Shown here: positions 15,155 to 23,058 of the stretch, piece after piece
How the letters are laid out: each line of letters begins with the position of its first letter
How positions within the stretch are numbered: position 1 is the stretch's first letter
From: a virus
Virus record (IMG/VR): IMGVR_UViG_3300038701_002606
Location: 1-32,616 of that record
Length of the DNA stretch: 32,616 nucleotides
Reading direction: 5' to 3' (one strand)
Notes under the pieces: generated by a model
Database searches by the model: none
Told to the model about the DNA's origin: nothing
The model's input: the letters and a program-made list of their open reading frames with translations, nothing else
Position numbers and translations under genes: made by a program

Positions 15155-16006
15155 TTAGTCAGTCGCGCCCTCGATGACCTTGCCGGCCGTGGTATCACCA
15201 GCCGCCGCTCCGAACATCACGCCGAGACTGGACCACCGCGCACGCGTCGCCAGCGAAACCCAGCTCGACATGTAGACCATGAGCCCACCGGGAATCTCAA
15301 CCATGATCCGATCCTCCAGGGCAGCAATCAATCCGTCGTCCGACTGTGGCTCACCGGAAGCATAAACCAACGCATCTTGCGTGCCGCAGAACCCGATGAT
15401 GTCAGTCCCCGCTCCGTCCCAACGATTATTGACGTGGATGGAATCGAACCCGTACGCCCCTTGCTGCCCAGGCCGGAAACTTTCCGCATTGGTCGGCAAG
15501 AGTTGCGCATAGTGCCCGCCATCCAGAATGAGATTCTTCGTCGGGAAGTCTTTGCACGCGGCCCAAATCGTTTTCGTGTCCGCCGGCGCGAAAGAAGCCG
15601 CCGCTTTGTCCACCACCGCCGACCCAAAGTTGGCTTCGGTGATGGGAGCAAAGAGCGCGTCCCGGATCGCATTGCCCAGGACCTGCATGTTCTTCTGAAC
15701 GAGATGGGACACACGGTGCCCGTTGTTCATCTCCGCCTGAGTGGCATGGAAACTCACGTTGTGTTCATCGACCGTCACCGACCGCTGAACCTTGGTGGAA
15801 TCTCCGGACTCATAGCTGGATGGATTGGTGGACGCAGTCGCGCCCGCTGTCACCACACCGACTTTGACCGACGCGCCGGGGGCAATCGGATTGACCTCGA
15901 TCTGGTGAGTGAATGAATTCACCACGGAGAGCAACGGCCCCAGGGTGGTAATAGCGGCTTCCTCGACAATGTCAGGAACCAAAGTTGATGGAATGGTATT
16001 TGCCAT
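15155..16006 (-). CDS. Major capsid protein
   Basis: The 283-residue protein (MANTIPSTLVPDIVEEAAIT) begins like many short coat proteins of phages with P22/HK97-fold capsids, has no separate N-terminal scaffold, and ends with hydrophobic strands (GGLMVYMSSWVSLATRARWS). It directly follows the protease-scaffold gene and is followed by a strong terminator. The ATG is preceded by an A-rich leader without a G-rich motif, unlike neighbours. The codon choice looks more balanced than in flanking genes, in keeping with high expression. Fold is inferred. Confidence 0.75.
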   Translation of the reverse strand: MANTIPSTLVPDIVEEAAITTLGPLLSVVNSFTHQIEVNPIAPGASVKVGVVTAGATASTNPSSYESGDSTKVQRSVTVDEHNVSFHATQAEMNNGHRVSHLVQKNMQVLGNAIRDALFAPITEANFGSAVVDKAAASFAPADTKTIWAACKDFPTKNLILDGGHYAQLLPTNAESFRPGQQGAYGFDSIHVNNRWDGAGTDIIGFCGTQDALVYASGEPQSDDGLIAALEDRIMVEIPGGLMVYMSSWVSLATRARWSSLGVMFGAAAGDTTAGKVIEGATD

Positions 16007-16039
16007 TTTTCTAAATTTCTACTTGTTGATTTTGATAGA

Positions 16040-17170
16040 TCACCCGGCTTTGTTCTTGTCGGAATAAGCCCGGAGAATCGCGGACTCATGAGCCTTGTAA
16101 AACTCACGTCGCGCCTCGCCTCGCGGCATTGCTTCCAACTCATCAAGGATGGACGCGCCGGATTTCTCCGCCCCTTCCTTGCTCACCGGCTCCGGCAAGT
16201 CCTCCGTCGCGGCACAGTCAAAACCATGCTCCGCCAGGACCGCAGCCACCGACTTTGCTTCCGCTTCCATCATCATGACCGCCGCCGTGAATTTAGCCGC
16301 TTCCGCTTTCGCTTCGTCGCGTTCGTTCTTCGCGCTCGCAAGCTCACCTTTCAGGGATTCAACCTCCCCGGTCAGGCTTTCAATTCTCGCCACCAACTCG
16401 CCGCCGCGATTGGTCGCTTTCTTTTCCGTCGCGCCCTCGGGAGTCATCCCAAGTCGCGCCAGTAAATTCTTCCAGGCACTCGGCTCTTCCACCTCGCCGC
16501 CTTCTTCCTCCTCTTCCTCCTCTTCCATCACCAGGTCCTCCGGCACATGGTCAAAACGATTTTCAACCTTCCAGTCATCCAGACAAGCCGCCGCCTTGAC
16601 CGTCTCCATAAGGGTATGGGCAAAGCCTTTCTCCACCGCTTCCCTGCCGTTCATCCACGTCTCCGCCGCCATCATCGTCCGGATCTCCCCGGCATCGATC
16701 CCGGTCCGCGCCGCGTAAAATTCCACGATGTCATCCCCCAGCTTGTCGATCAAGTCCGCCACGTCCCGCAGGTCATCGGATCCCCCGAAAGCTCCCCCCG
16801 AAACATTGTGAATCATGAGGTATCCGTTTTCCGGAATCTGCACCTCGTCCGCAGCCAGGGCCACCACGCTCGCCATTGAACAAGCCTGCCCCTCAATCCT
16901 CGCCGTCACCCGGGCCGGATGGCGCATCAACCCATTGGCAATCGCCCATCCGTCCAACACCTCTCCGCCCGGGGAGTGGATCCGCAGATCAATCGAATCG
17001 ATCTCGCCCAGGCTTTTCAACTCCGCCAAAAAATCACTACCCGAAACATCCCATCCTCCAATCGGCCCCGTGATGTCGATCCGGGCCACCGATCCCGGCT
17101 CACCGTTTTTGACAGTTTCTCCCTCCGCCAGAGGGAGGGCCGACATTTTAAACCACGATTTCACGGACAT
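16040..17170 (-). CDS. ClpP-type prohead protease fused to scaffold-like coiled coil
   Basis: The 376-residue protein has an N-terminal S14/S49-like serine protease (about 28-195): IDITGPIGG, then HSPGGEVLDGWAIANGL, nucleophile Ser98 in GQACSMAS, and His121 in MIHNVSG. After a run of Glu (216-223) a long helical region follows (SLTGEVESLKGELASAKNER) and an Ala/Glu-rich end, as in lambda gpC where the C-terminal part serves as scaffold. It should cleave scaffold during head maturation. ATG 17170 was selected because TTGACG at 17186-17191 is 15 nt upstream with GGGGAGG. The frame is open further upstream but overlaps portal. Confidence 0.85.
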   Translation of the reverse strand: MSVKSWFKMSALPLAEGETVKNGEPGSVARIDITGPIGGWDVSGSDFLAELKSLGEIDSIDLRIHSPGGEVLDGWAIANGLMRHPARVTARIEGQACSMASVVALAADEVQIPENGYLMIHNVSGGAFGGSDDLRDVADLIDKLGDDIVEFYAARTGIDAGEIRTMMAAETWMNGREAVEKGFAHTLMETVKAAACLDDWKVENRFDHVPEDLVMEEEEEEEEGGEVEEPSAWKNLLARLGMTPEGATEKKATNRGGELVARIESLTGEVESLKGELASAKNERDEAKAEAAKFTAAVMMMEAEAKSVAAVLAEHGFDCAATEDLPEPVSKEGAEKSGASILDELEAMPRGEARREFYKAHESAILRAYSDKNKAG

Positions 17171-17171
17171 G

Positions 17172-18737
17172 CTACGCCTCCCCTCCGTCAACTGACAACC
17201 CCGCAGCCTCCCGAAGCTCTTTCTCCCGCTGCTCTGCCCAAATCTTTTCCCGGATGATTTTCTCGCGCTCCTCTCTCCAGTCCCGACCCTGCCTTGAGAA
17301 AAACAACTCTTCCGAAAGCAACCCCTTCTCCAACTGGTCCAGCTCCAACTTCCCATCCCGGCCCCGGTCAATCGTCAGGTCCGCCTGGGGACTCCAGCTC
17401 GCCTTCCACCAGCAATCCACATCGGGCGGAGTTTCAATCCGGCCGGCCTTGATCTCCTTGGCCAAAAAATACATCCAGACCTTCTGACAATCCCTTTGCA
17501 ATCTCGCTTGGCTGTCCTCCACGAACCGCCGCGTTTCAGCCATCACAAACCGCATCCCCGGTCCATTCATGCCGGACGCATCCCACAAAACTTCCGGGCT
17601 CACCCCGCCATGCGGCAACCCCCACGCCATGTCCCGAATCAACCACGACAACAACGCCATGACGTTCGGACTAGGCCTCGTATCGTTCATCGTTTTCAAC
17701 GATTGCCCCGGCTTGAATTCTTGAAACCTCCCGCCTTGAATAAACTCATCCACCCCCAGGATCGTCCCGCTTTCGTCGGTCGATTCGATCCCATCCGGGA
17801 AGTCGCTCGCCCCGTCCCCATCCATTAAAATCTCCGCCGTCTCCGCCGCCGTCTCCAGGAACCCCGTCAGGTCCGCACCCAATGCCCCGGCATCTTCGCC
17901 CCCGCTTTGCTCGATCCACGCCCCGAACAAAGCCGCCACTTTGACCCCGTGCTTCGTGTCCGCGATGATCTCCACCATATCCATGAAATTCGCCACCGCA
18001 TGAGCCAACCCGGACACCTGCCGGGGACGCCCCACACGCTCCTCGTCGGCATGATAAATACACCGATCCCGGGGAACCGTCCCCGCCGCCCGGCCCTTTC
18101 CATCCAGGATCCGAAACCCCGCCCGGCCTCCCGAACGATCCAAAAACACCCCGTCCACCAGGTTCCCCGGCTGGCCATCTTCCGCCTTCCCGTCGCCAAT
18201 TTGAGCCGCCTCGTAACAAACCAACCGGCCCCCACCGTCCGCACCCTCTCCCAGCACCGACAAGCAATCGCCCGCCCTCAACTTCGATGTCCGAACCCAC
18301 GCTTGCCAAGCCATGAAATCAAAACTCCCCGCCGCGTCAAACGCCCTCGGATGCGTAAACCGCGCCGTCATCCGCTCATCCACCTCCTGATTGAATTCCT
18401 CATTACAAGTCGATGCCCGCCCTTTCAGGTTCCCCACCAAACGCGCCACCCCACCAATCGACCGCTTCACAAAACCAACATTCTGCTCCGCCGCTTCAAC
18501 CTTCCCCAAAATTTCCATCCGCTCCGATGGCGAAACCCGCTCTTTCGGATCCAACCGGGGCACGATCACCCGCCCGCGCCTCTCCGACTTCCGGGCCGCG
18601 TCCCAACTCGAAAGAGCTTTCAAAAGCTGCCCCTTCGACATCTTCTTGCCATCCCCCAGGCTCACCGCACCCGAAGCCCCCCGACCCCGGCCACCACGCT
18701 TTCCCCTCTTCCTCGACCTAGAACCTTTTGACGCCAT
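17172..18737 (-). CDS. Portal protein (lambda gpB family)
   Basis: The 521-residue protein would form the dodecameric DNA channel of the head vertex. The N-terminus is very basic (about residues 3-20). Motifs of lambda-type portals are seen at about 120-135 (ERMTARFTHPRAF), at 137-158 (FDFMAWQAWVRTSKLRAGDC) and at 232-247 (ERVGRPRQVSGLAHAV). Near 400 a segment with WDASGMNGPG and METRRFV-like helices follows. Place between terminase and protease agrees. ATG 18737 has TTGACG at 18753-18758 and a second copy at 18760-18765. The C-terminus is 2 bp from the protease start. Confidence 0.88.
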   Translation of the reverse strand: MASKGSRSRKRGKRGGRGRGASGAVSLGDGKKMSKGQLLKALSSWDAARKSERRGRVIVPRLDPKERVSPSERMEILGKVEAAEQNVGFVKRSIGGVARLVGNLKGRASTCNEEFNQEVDERMTARFTHPRAFDAAGSFDFMAWQAWVRTSKLRAGDCLSVLGEGADGGGRLVCYEAAQIGDGKAEDGQPGNLVDGVFLDRSGGRAGFRILDGKGRAAGTVPRDRCIYHADEERVGRPRQVSGLAHAVANFMDMVEIIADTKHGVKVAALFGAWIEQSGGEDAGALGADLTGFLETAAETAEILMDGDGASDFPDGIESTDESGTILGVDEFIQGGRFQEFKPGQSLKTMNDTRPSPNVMALLSWLIRDMAWGLPHGGVSPEVLWDASGMNGPGMRFVMAETRRFVEDSQARLQRDCQKVWMYFLAKEIKAGRIETPPDVDCWWKASWSPQADLTIDRGRDGKLELDQLEKGLLSEELFFSRQGRDWREEREKIIREKIWAEQREKELREAAGLSVDGGEA

Positions 18738-18774
18738 ACCGCGCCCCCGCCTCGTCAACCGTCAACCCCACCCC

Positions 18775-18794
18775 GTCCGGTCATTGTCCGGTCA
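18775..18794. repeat. Repeat TCCGGTCATTGTCCGGTCA, second copy at 1756-1774
   Basis: The 19-bp sequence at 18776-18794 matches 18 of 19 bases at 1756-1774. At both places it encodes the C-terminal TGQ-stop of a minus-strand gene, with the stop at the same position in the repeat. It is itself a direct repeat of GGTCATTGTC type. It may be a shared gene-boundary sequence used in module exchange, or a binding site. Confidence 0.6.
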
Positions 18795-18996
18795 CTGACT
18801 CGACATCAAAACCCCGATCTTCCATGACTTCCAAAATCTTCTCCAGATAAACCGCTAGATCCATCGCTTCCTCTTGCGCATGTTGCACCCAATCCCGCAG
18901 AGATAAATCCTCCCGCTCCATCGAAACGCCATACTTCACCAACCCCATCTCCCGACGGGCCACAATTTTCCCGATTACTTTTTCCTCAATCGACAT
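18781..18996 (-). CDS. MazG-like (all-alpha NTP pyrophosphohydrolase-like) small protein
   Basis: The 71-residue helical protein contains KYGVSMEREDLSLRDWVQHA followed by QEEAMDLAVYLEKIL. The EExxD pattern and helix layout resemble the metal-binding core of MazG/DUF550-type nucleotide pyrophosphatases, and similar short proteins occur in many phages. It is shorter than typical enzymes (about 100 residues). It lies between the gpW-position gene and portal, where it is not structural by position rules. The start at 18996 overlaps the upstream stop as TGATG. Confidence 0.55.
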   Translation of the reverse strand: MSIEEKVIGKIVARREMGLVKYGVSMEREDLSLRDWVQHAQEEAMDLAVYLEKILEVMEDRGFDVESVTGQ

Positions 18997-19307
18997 CAAA
19001 ACCCCCAAACTCTCCGCGCAAAAGAAATATGCGACACCCCCGGATTCACCATCCCGGAAGCCCCCGCCCCAAGCCGCACCTTGTAATTGTAAGCAAGGCG
19101 ATATTCCTTCAACTTCGTCTCCAACTCCTCTTCCCGATACTCCCCCGATGTCCCCGATTCCTTCATGTTCGCCGCCGTCACCACCACCCCACCATCCCGC
19201 GCATCTTCCAACAGGGCCGACGTCTCATCAATCTTGACGAGCAACTCCGCCTTCGTATATCGCCGCGCCAGGGAAATCACTTGATCAACAGAAACACCGG
19301 AAGCCAT
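18996..19307 (-). CDS. Small head-module protein in gpW position
   Basis: The 103-residue protein (MASGVSVDQVISLARRYTKA) has two helices followed by a basic, Gly-rich end (YNYKVRLGAGASG). In lambda the gene between terminase large subunit and portal is W (head-tail joining). Size and helices fit loosely, but sequence does not confirm it. ATG 19307 has TTGACG at 19323-19328 with the same 15-nt spacer as the portal gene (TGGCGGGGGCGGGGT versus AGGCGGGGGCGCGGT). Confidence 0.5.
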   Translation of the reverse strand: MASGVSVDQVISLARRYTKAELLVKIDETSALLEDARDGGVVVTAANMKESGTSGEYREEELETKLKEYRLAYNYKVRLGAGASGMVNPGVSHISFARRVWGF

Positions 19308-19340
19308 ACCCCGCCCCCGCCACGTCAACCGCGCGAACAG

Positions 19341-19383
19341 GTCGATTCAGCAGACCCCTTCAGGGCTGCTGATCTTGGCTGTT
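19341..19383 (-). repeat. Cassette-end hairpin repeat, copy 1
   Basis: This 43-nt copy is identical at 42 of 43 positions to copy 3 (26177-26219). The core CAGCAG, an unpaired A, CCC, loop, GGG and CTGCTG folds into a hairpin, and GAT/ATC pairs extend it around one unpaired T. The frame that ends other cassettes (NSQDQQP-stop) is also encoded here. It follows the cassette genes at 19433-20265 and precedes the gpW-position gene. Confidence 0.8.
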
Positions 19384-19432
19384 CCCGGACCCGCTCCGCT
19401 CACGTCGTTTCAGATCGCTGGAATGCGGTTGG

Positions 19433-19891
19433 TTACACACCCATAAATTCCGTGTCATGGCTGGTATCAGTTTTGGGGATTTCAACGGTGCGATCTTGCA
19501 CGTCTTCCGCTACGCTCTGCGTCAGGGATTCCGTTCGGAGTGCGGTTGTTAGTTTGCGGGCTGCTCGGTCTATTTCCGCAGCCGCCATTTCGTAAGCGTC
19601 TTCGATGGTCACCGCTTTCACTGCTCCAACATGTTCCTTGTTTCGGAATTTGGCTGCTCGTTCTTTGAGCTTTTCGACCAGCCGTTGCACTCCACCCCAT
19701 CCTTGGTCCGGGAATGGCGGAGCCGTGGTGTGGTCAGTTGTGGCGTCATGTTTCCTCCCCGCTTCGCGGGTCCGGGAACAAGACGCAGGTGTAGACCCGG
19801 TGGAACTCACTCCCGCCAGTCGCTTGATTGCTTCCTTCGCGCCCAGGCCGTTCACTAAATTCTCAATTCGTTGTTTATTTTTCGGTTTCAT
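19433..19891 (-). CDS. Unknown cassette protein
   Basis: The 152-residue protein (MKPKNKQRIENLVNGLGAKE) starts at ATG 19891, preceded by AGAAGGAG, a better Shine-Dalgarno than most phage genes here. It has a Thr/Pro/Ser-rich middle and a helical, charged C-terminal half (LVEKLKERAAKFRNKEH; ITIEDAYEMAAAEIDRAARK-like helix). No family is recognised. Codon use is clearly less GC-rich than the portal or terminase genes, as expected of a transferred cassette. Confidence 0.6.
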   Translation of the reverse strand: MKPKNKQRIENLVNGLGAKEAIKRLAGVSSTGSTPASCSRTREAGRKHDATTDHTTAPPFPDQGWGGVQRLVEKLKERAAKFRNKEHVGAVKAVTIEDAYEMAAAEIDRAARKLTTALRTESLTQSVAEDVQDRTVEIPKTDTSHDTEFMGV

Positions 19892-19950
19892 AAATTCGCT
19901 CCTTCTGGTCATTCTTGTGTTCCATCGGGCACCACAGCTCCGCCATTGGC

Positions 19951-20265
19951 CTAATTACAGAGATTGCGGCAATCCTCCTCTTCCGGCCATTCTTCGCCGG
20001 GGCGCGGAGGTTCCTCTCCATCGATTGTGCGCTCCAGTTCGCGAGCACATCGCATGTAGGCATCAGCGACTCCCGCGATATGGTGTGAGGGCTTTCCCTG
20101 TTCCAGTCGTTTCCCGGCTACCTCATAGCGGGAATCCGCCATCTTCTTGAATCGGTCAACGAGCAAGGCCAACAAGTCCGTGGAGTCCAACACCGCTTTG
20201 CGGCTTGGTGATACCCACCCTTCCTTGTCGTCCCAAACGTCTCCAGGTTTGCTATTCTTGTTCAT
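19951..20265 (-). CDS. Unknown cassette protein
   Basis: The 104-residue acidic protein (MNKNSKPGDVWDDKEGWVSP) has a helical middle (STDLLALLVDRFKKMADSRY) and an acidic C-terminus (PRPGEEWPEEEDC). No family is recognised. The start overlaps the stop of the DUF1508 gene in GAATCATGA, a junction that recurs at 29513 and, as GAATTATGA, at 22666. It belongs to the insertion between DUF1508 and the gpW-position gene. Confidence 0.6.
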   Translation of the reverse strand: MNKNSKPGDVWDDKEGWVSPSRKAVLDSTDLLALLVDRFKKMADSRYEVAGKRLEQGKPSHHIAGVADAYMRCARELERTIDGEEPPRPGEEWPEEEDCRNLCN

Positions 20266-20444
20266 GATTCGTCGCGGTGTGGCTCACGAGTGGCGTTCCT
20301 CACCAACTCCAAATTCCTCCGCGCCGCCCGCTCCCTCTTAAAACCCTCCGAAGAAGCCCCCACAATCCTTCCATTTCGAGCAACGATCTTCCACCGCCAC
20401 TCCCCTCTGACATCCCGGTAAAAAACAACCTTCATCCCTATCAT
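20262..20444 (-). CDS. YegP-like DUF1508 protein
   Basis: The 60-residue protein contains one DUF1508 repeat: FYRDVRGEWRWKIVARNGRI followed by VGASSEGFKRERAARRNLE, a pattern of small YegP-type proteins whose function is unknown. The start ATG at 20444 overlaps the terminase stop (ATGA) and has TTGACG at 20455-20460. MKVVFYRD, three codons later, is an alternative start. The C-terminal tail (NATREPHRDES) may derive from the neighbouring cassette junction. Confidence 0.7.
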   Translation of the reverse strand: MIGMKVVFYRDVRGEWRWKIVARNGRIVGASSEGFKRERAARRNLELVRNATREPHRDES

Positions 20445-22324
20445 CCCCGCCCCCCGTCAATCTGATTCATAAACCGCCGCGCCCATAAATCCCTCCCGAT
20501 AATCGCCATTTTCACACAGTCCCCAATGTCGTTCCCCGGCTCCGATTCCCAACTCGTCCGACCATTCTTCCGCACCTGCCACTCATGACAAAACCCATCC
20601 AGAAAATCCTCATCCGCCGCCGCGTCCACCGGAAGCATCAACTCCCCGAACCTCTCCAACGGCTCCCCATTCTCATCCACCGCATCACGATCCAAGATAA
20701 ACGTCCGATACAACATCCGCCGGTAAGCGTCGTCATCGTAGTGCAACACCTTCACCAACTGGTTTCCCTGCTCTTCCTTCTTAAACACCCTGCACGGCCT
20801 CCAGCTCAAAAGCTCGCCCCCGTTCCGCTGGTTTTGCATTCCTCCCAAACCCTTCGACGGATTAAAAAGCGGACTCAACCGCGCACAATTTTGCCGCACC
20901 TCAAATGTCCGGTGCCCCCCTTCGTCCGTCAAATTACACCGCACCGCCACCTTCCGACCATCCACCCCCATCGCCCCGGCCCGAGCCCACGCCACCAGGT
21001 TCTTCCAGGTCAAAAAATCTCCCCAGTCCGAAACCATCACATCGCCCTCCCGAGAATAACCCACCTTGACCGCCACCCATCGATCATCTTGCGTATCCGC
21101 AAACACTCCGGCCAGGACCGCCGGTTTCGGAAACTCCCCCCGCCGCCAATCGCCACATAAATCCCGCATCATCTCCGCCGATACCCGCCGCGAAACCCCC
21201 TCCTTCCACGGCTCCCCCAGTCGATCCTGAATAAACCCCTTCAGCTTCACCGGATTCCGACCCGCCGCGATTTTCTCCACCGCCAAATCCCCCCATCGAC
21301 TCCCCTCCCACATCGCATACAGATCCGAATAGTGAAACGACATCACCCCGGGCAACCAACCCGGCACCCGCACCGTCTTCCCATCCCGCTCCTCCTCCCG
21401 GTAATTCGTCGCCCGTGCCTCTCCCCGCTCCAACATCCAAGCCTTCTTCTCTTCCGGAATCGCCGCCGCACAATGCCCACATTCGTAATACGTCTCCCGC
21501 CGCACCCGCTCCAAATCCAACTCCCCGAACTCGTCCCGCAAATGCTTATAGCGTAACTGCCCCAACTCCAACACCTGAAACTCCCCGCACTCCGGACACG
21601 GAAGGAAATCCTTGTGCTTCGTCCCCGTCTCATACGCCCCGAAAATCTGCCCATCCTCATCCGTCGGTTTCGAGAAACCAAATTGTTTCCCACTCATCGT
21701 CGCCTTCCCCCGGCTCCCCAGGAGGTGCAAGGTCTGACCTTCTTTTTTCGGCACCCGATGATTGTCCACCTCATCCACCACCACCAACACCACTCCCGGT
21801 TTACTCGCCATCTGCCCCACCGAACCGGCCCCCACAAACCAAACCGTCATCCCCGGCAACTGGATCGTCTCTCCCTTCAGACAATGCTCCGGAAGATTCC
21901 GCAACGTCTCCCGCATCTCCGGAACCCCCCAAAGAAAATCCACAAACCTCGCCGCCACCGATTCCGCATTGCCTTTCGAGTCGATGCCATAGACCACATT
22001 CCCCGGTCTCTCCACCGCACTCTTCGCCATCATCATCAGCGCATGGGCCGTCACCGTCGATTGACTCGACTTCATCCCGAAGCACTTCCGCCACTTCCGC
22101 CCCCGCCCCTCATCCGCAAACACCTCCATAAAACGGCAAACCGATTGCGTCATCTCCCGGGAGTAAGGACCCGCATAATCCGAATTCTCCGAATTCGTCA
22201 GGATGATATTTTTCTCACACCAGTCCCCGAACGACAACACCTCCCTCGAGGTCCACACCCGGTCCAACACCCCATCCACCGCGCCCGAAACAACGCCCCT
22301 CAATTCTAACAACATCTCATTCAT
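20441..22324 (-). CDS. Terminase large subunit (lambda gpA family)
   Basis: The 627-residue packaging motor and nuclease starts at MNEMLLELRG. An N-terminal ATPase carries a deviant Walker A, KSSQST at 85-90 within CFGMKSSQST. As in lambda gpA, the lysine is at the start and the usual GKT is absent. The Walker B is VVLVVVDEVD at about 178-187. A pair of CxxC motifs (CPECGEF and CGHCAAA, about 267-310) is typical of the family. A nuclease region follows with VFADTQDDRW and DWGDF. It cleaves concatemers and drives DNA into proheads. The start region is duplicated at the start of the upstream cassette gene (23043). Confidence 0.92.
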   Translation of the reverse strand: MNEMLLELRGVVSGAVDGVLDRVWTSREVLSFGDWCEKNIILTNSENSDYAGPYSREMTQSVCRFMEVFADEGRGRKWRKCFGMKSSQSTVTAHALMMMAKSAVERPGNVVYGIDSKGNAESVAARFVDFLWGVPEMRETLRNLPEHCLKGETIQLPGMTVWFVGAGSVGQMASKPGVVLVVVDEVDNHRVPKKEGQTLHLLGSRGKATMSGKQFGFSKPTDEDGQIFGAYETGTKHKDFLPCPECGEFQVLELGQLRYKHLRDEFGELDLERVRRETYYECGHCAAAIPEEKKAWMLERGEARATNYREEERDGKTVRVPGWLPGVMSFHYSDLYAMWEGSRWGDLAVEKIAAGRNPVKLKGFIQDRLGEPWKEGVSRRVSAEMMRDLCGDWRRGEFPKPAVLAGVFADTQDDRWVAVKVGYSREGDVMVSDWGDFLTWKNLVAWARAGAMGVDGRKVAVRCNLTDEGGHRTFEVRQNCARLSPLFNPSKGLGGMQNQRNGGELLSWRPCRVFKKEEQGNQLVKVLHYDDDAYRRMLYRTFILDRDAVDENGEPLERFGELMLPVDAAADEDFLDGFCHEWQVRKNGRTSWESEPGNDIGDCVKMAIIGRDLWARRFMNQIDGGRG

Positions 22325-22339
22325 CACTTTGAAAAATCG

Positions 22340-22387
22340 AACAGCCAAGATCAGCAGACCGTTTCACGGCTGCTGATCTTGGCTGTT
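22340..22387 (-). repeat. Cassette-end hairpin repeat, copy 2, perfect 18-bp arms
   Basis: AACAGCCAAGATCAGCAG (22340-22357) is the exact reverse complement of 22370-22387. Inside, an unpaired A and CCGT/ACGG with a TTC loop extend the stem. Relative to copies 3 and 4 (CCCT/AGGG) both members of one pair are changed, a compensatory exchange that preserves the fold. It overlaps the C-terminal codons (NSQDQQP) of the gene 22364-22666 and ends 16 bp before terminase. Confidence 0.9.
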
Positions 22388-22666
22388 CTGCTCATGAATC
22401 AGAGATAGCGAGATAATGGAAAGTTTCTCGCAATCAATCCCTGCTTTTTCTGCAATCCCAGACTTGAGGTGCAAATAATCATCGAAATTCAAAACCTCGT
22501 GAGATCGGTCCGCTATTCCGTCAATATAATTGACCGACCCAAATTCGCCTTGCGTGATCGCTGCGTAATGGTAGACCCAGGCAGAACAATACGGAGAACT
22601 CGAATCCTTAGATTCGCCGGAGTTGGTTTTCATTTCGATTGGTTTTTCTGTTTTTATATCACTCAT
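22364..22666 (-). CDS. Unknown cassette protein with NSQDQQP end
   Basis: The 100-residue protein (MSDIKTEKPIEMKTNSGESK) is acidic with aromatic text (YCSAWVYHYAAITQGEFGSV). No family is recognised. The first residues resemble the cassette protein at 29235-29513 (MSxxxxTEKP) and the last seven are identical to those of 26196-26375. Base composition is much AT-richer than terminase. ATG 22666 overlaps the upstream stop within GAATTATGA. Confidence 0.65.
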   Translation of the reverse strand: MSDIKTEKPIEMKTNSGESKDSSSPYCSAWVYHYAAITQGEFGSVNYIDGIADRSHEVLNFDDYLHLKSGIAEKAGIDCEKLSIISLSLIHEQNSQDQQP

Positions 22667-23043
22667 AATTCGTTCGTTTCGGATCGGTGTCCTTTGACGT
22701 TCGGGTAAGGATGAAGCACAGGCCACCAGCCTCTCGGATCGAGCGTCACCAAAAAACCTTCAACAGCGGCAATGACATGAACTCCGCCAATATGACTCGG
22801 CCATTCATCCACGGGCAGCAAATGATTATCCAGGCGTTTCCACAGTTCCTCACTGGATTCATCGCGCCCTCTGTATATCGGATGCCATCGGTGAGATGGC
22901 TTGAATCCTTCAGGATTCCGCCTTGAATATCCTGTTAAAGCGTTTCTCCTGAATCGGATCAAACCCGAACAATTCTCGGATGGAGAAACCGCTGCCAGCG
23001 ATGCCAACGGCGGGGAGTAGGATTGTTTGTGTGTCTCATTCAT
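22663..23043 (-). CDS. Unknown cassette protein
   Basis: The 126-residue protein (MNETHKQSYSPPLASLAAVS) has several Trp, His and Pro (WKRLDNHLLPVDEWPSHIGG) and no recognised domain. Its leader and first codons (A/T-rich tract, AAAGTAATGAATGAGA) duplicate those of terminase (AAAGTGATGAATGAGA at 22324), so the cassette seems to have been inserted at the terminase start with a copy on each side. It overlaps the next gene by ATGA. Confidence 0.65.
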   Translation of the reverse strand: MNETHKQSYSPPLASLAAVSPSENCSGLIRFRRNALTGYSRRNPEGFKPSHRWHPIYRGRDESSEELWKRLDNHLLPVDEWPSHIGGVHVIAAVEGFLVTLDPRGWWPVLHPYPNVKGHRSETNEL

Positions 23044-23058
23044 TACTTTAAAAAAATC

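Noticed and set aside
16040-17371. Longer form of the protease gene starting at 17371
   Set aside because: The extra 67 codons overlap the portal gene fully and are Arg/Ser/Gly-rich without similarity. The ATG at 17170 has the conserved leader.
18738-18765. TTGACG as the -35 box of promoters before individual late genes
   Set aside because: With a 15-nt gap to ATG the -10 box would fall on the start codon, so the transcript could not carry the G-rich spacer as ribosome binding site.
19384-19432. A short extra gene encoding a GSGNSQDQQP end after 19433
   Set aside because: The frame is open for about 26 codons, but only a GTG start overlapping the previous gene is available. It is probably the remnant of a cassette gene end.
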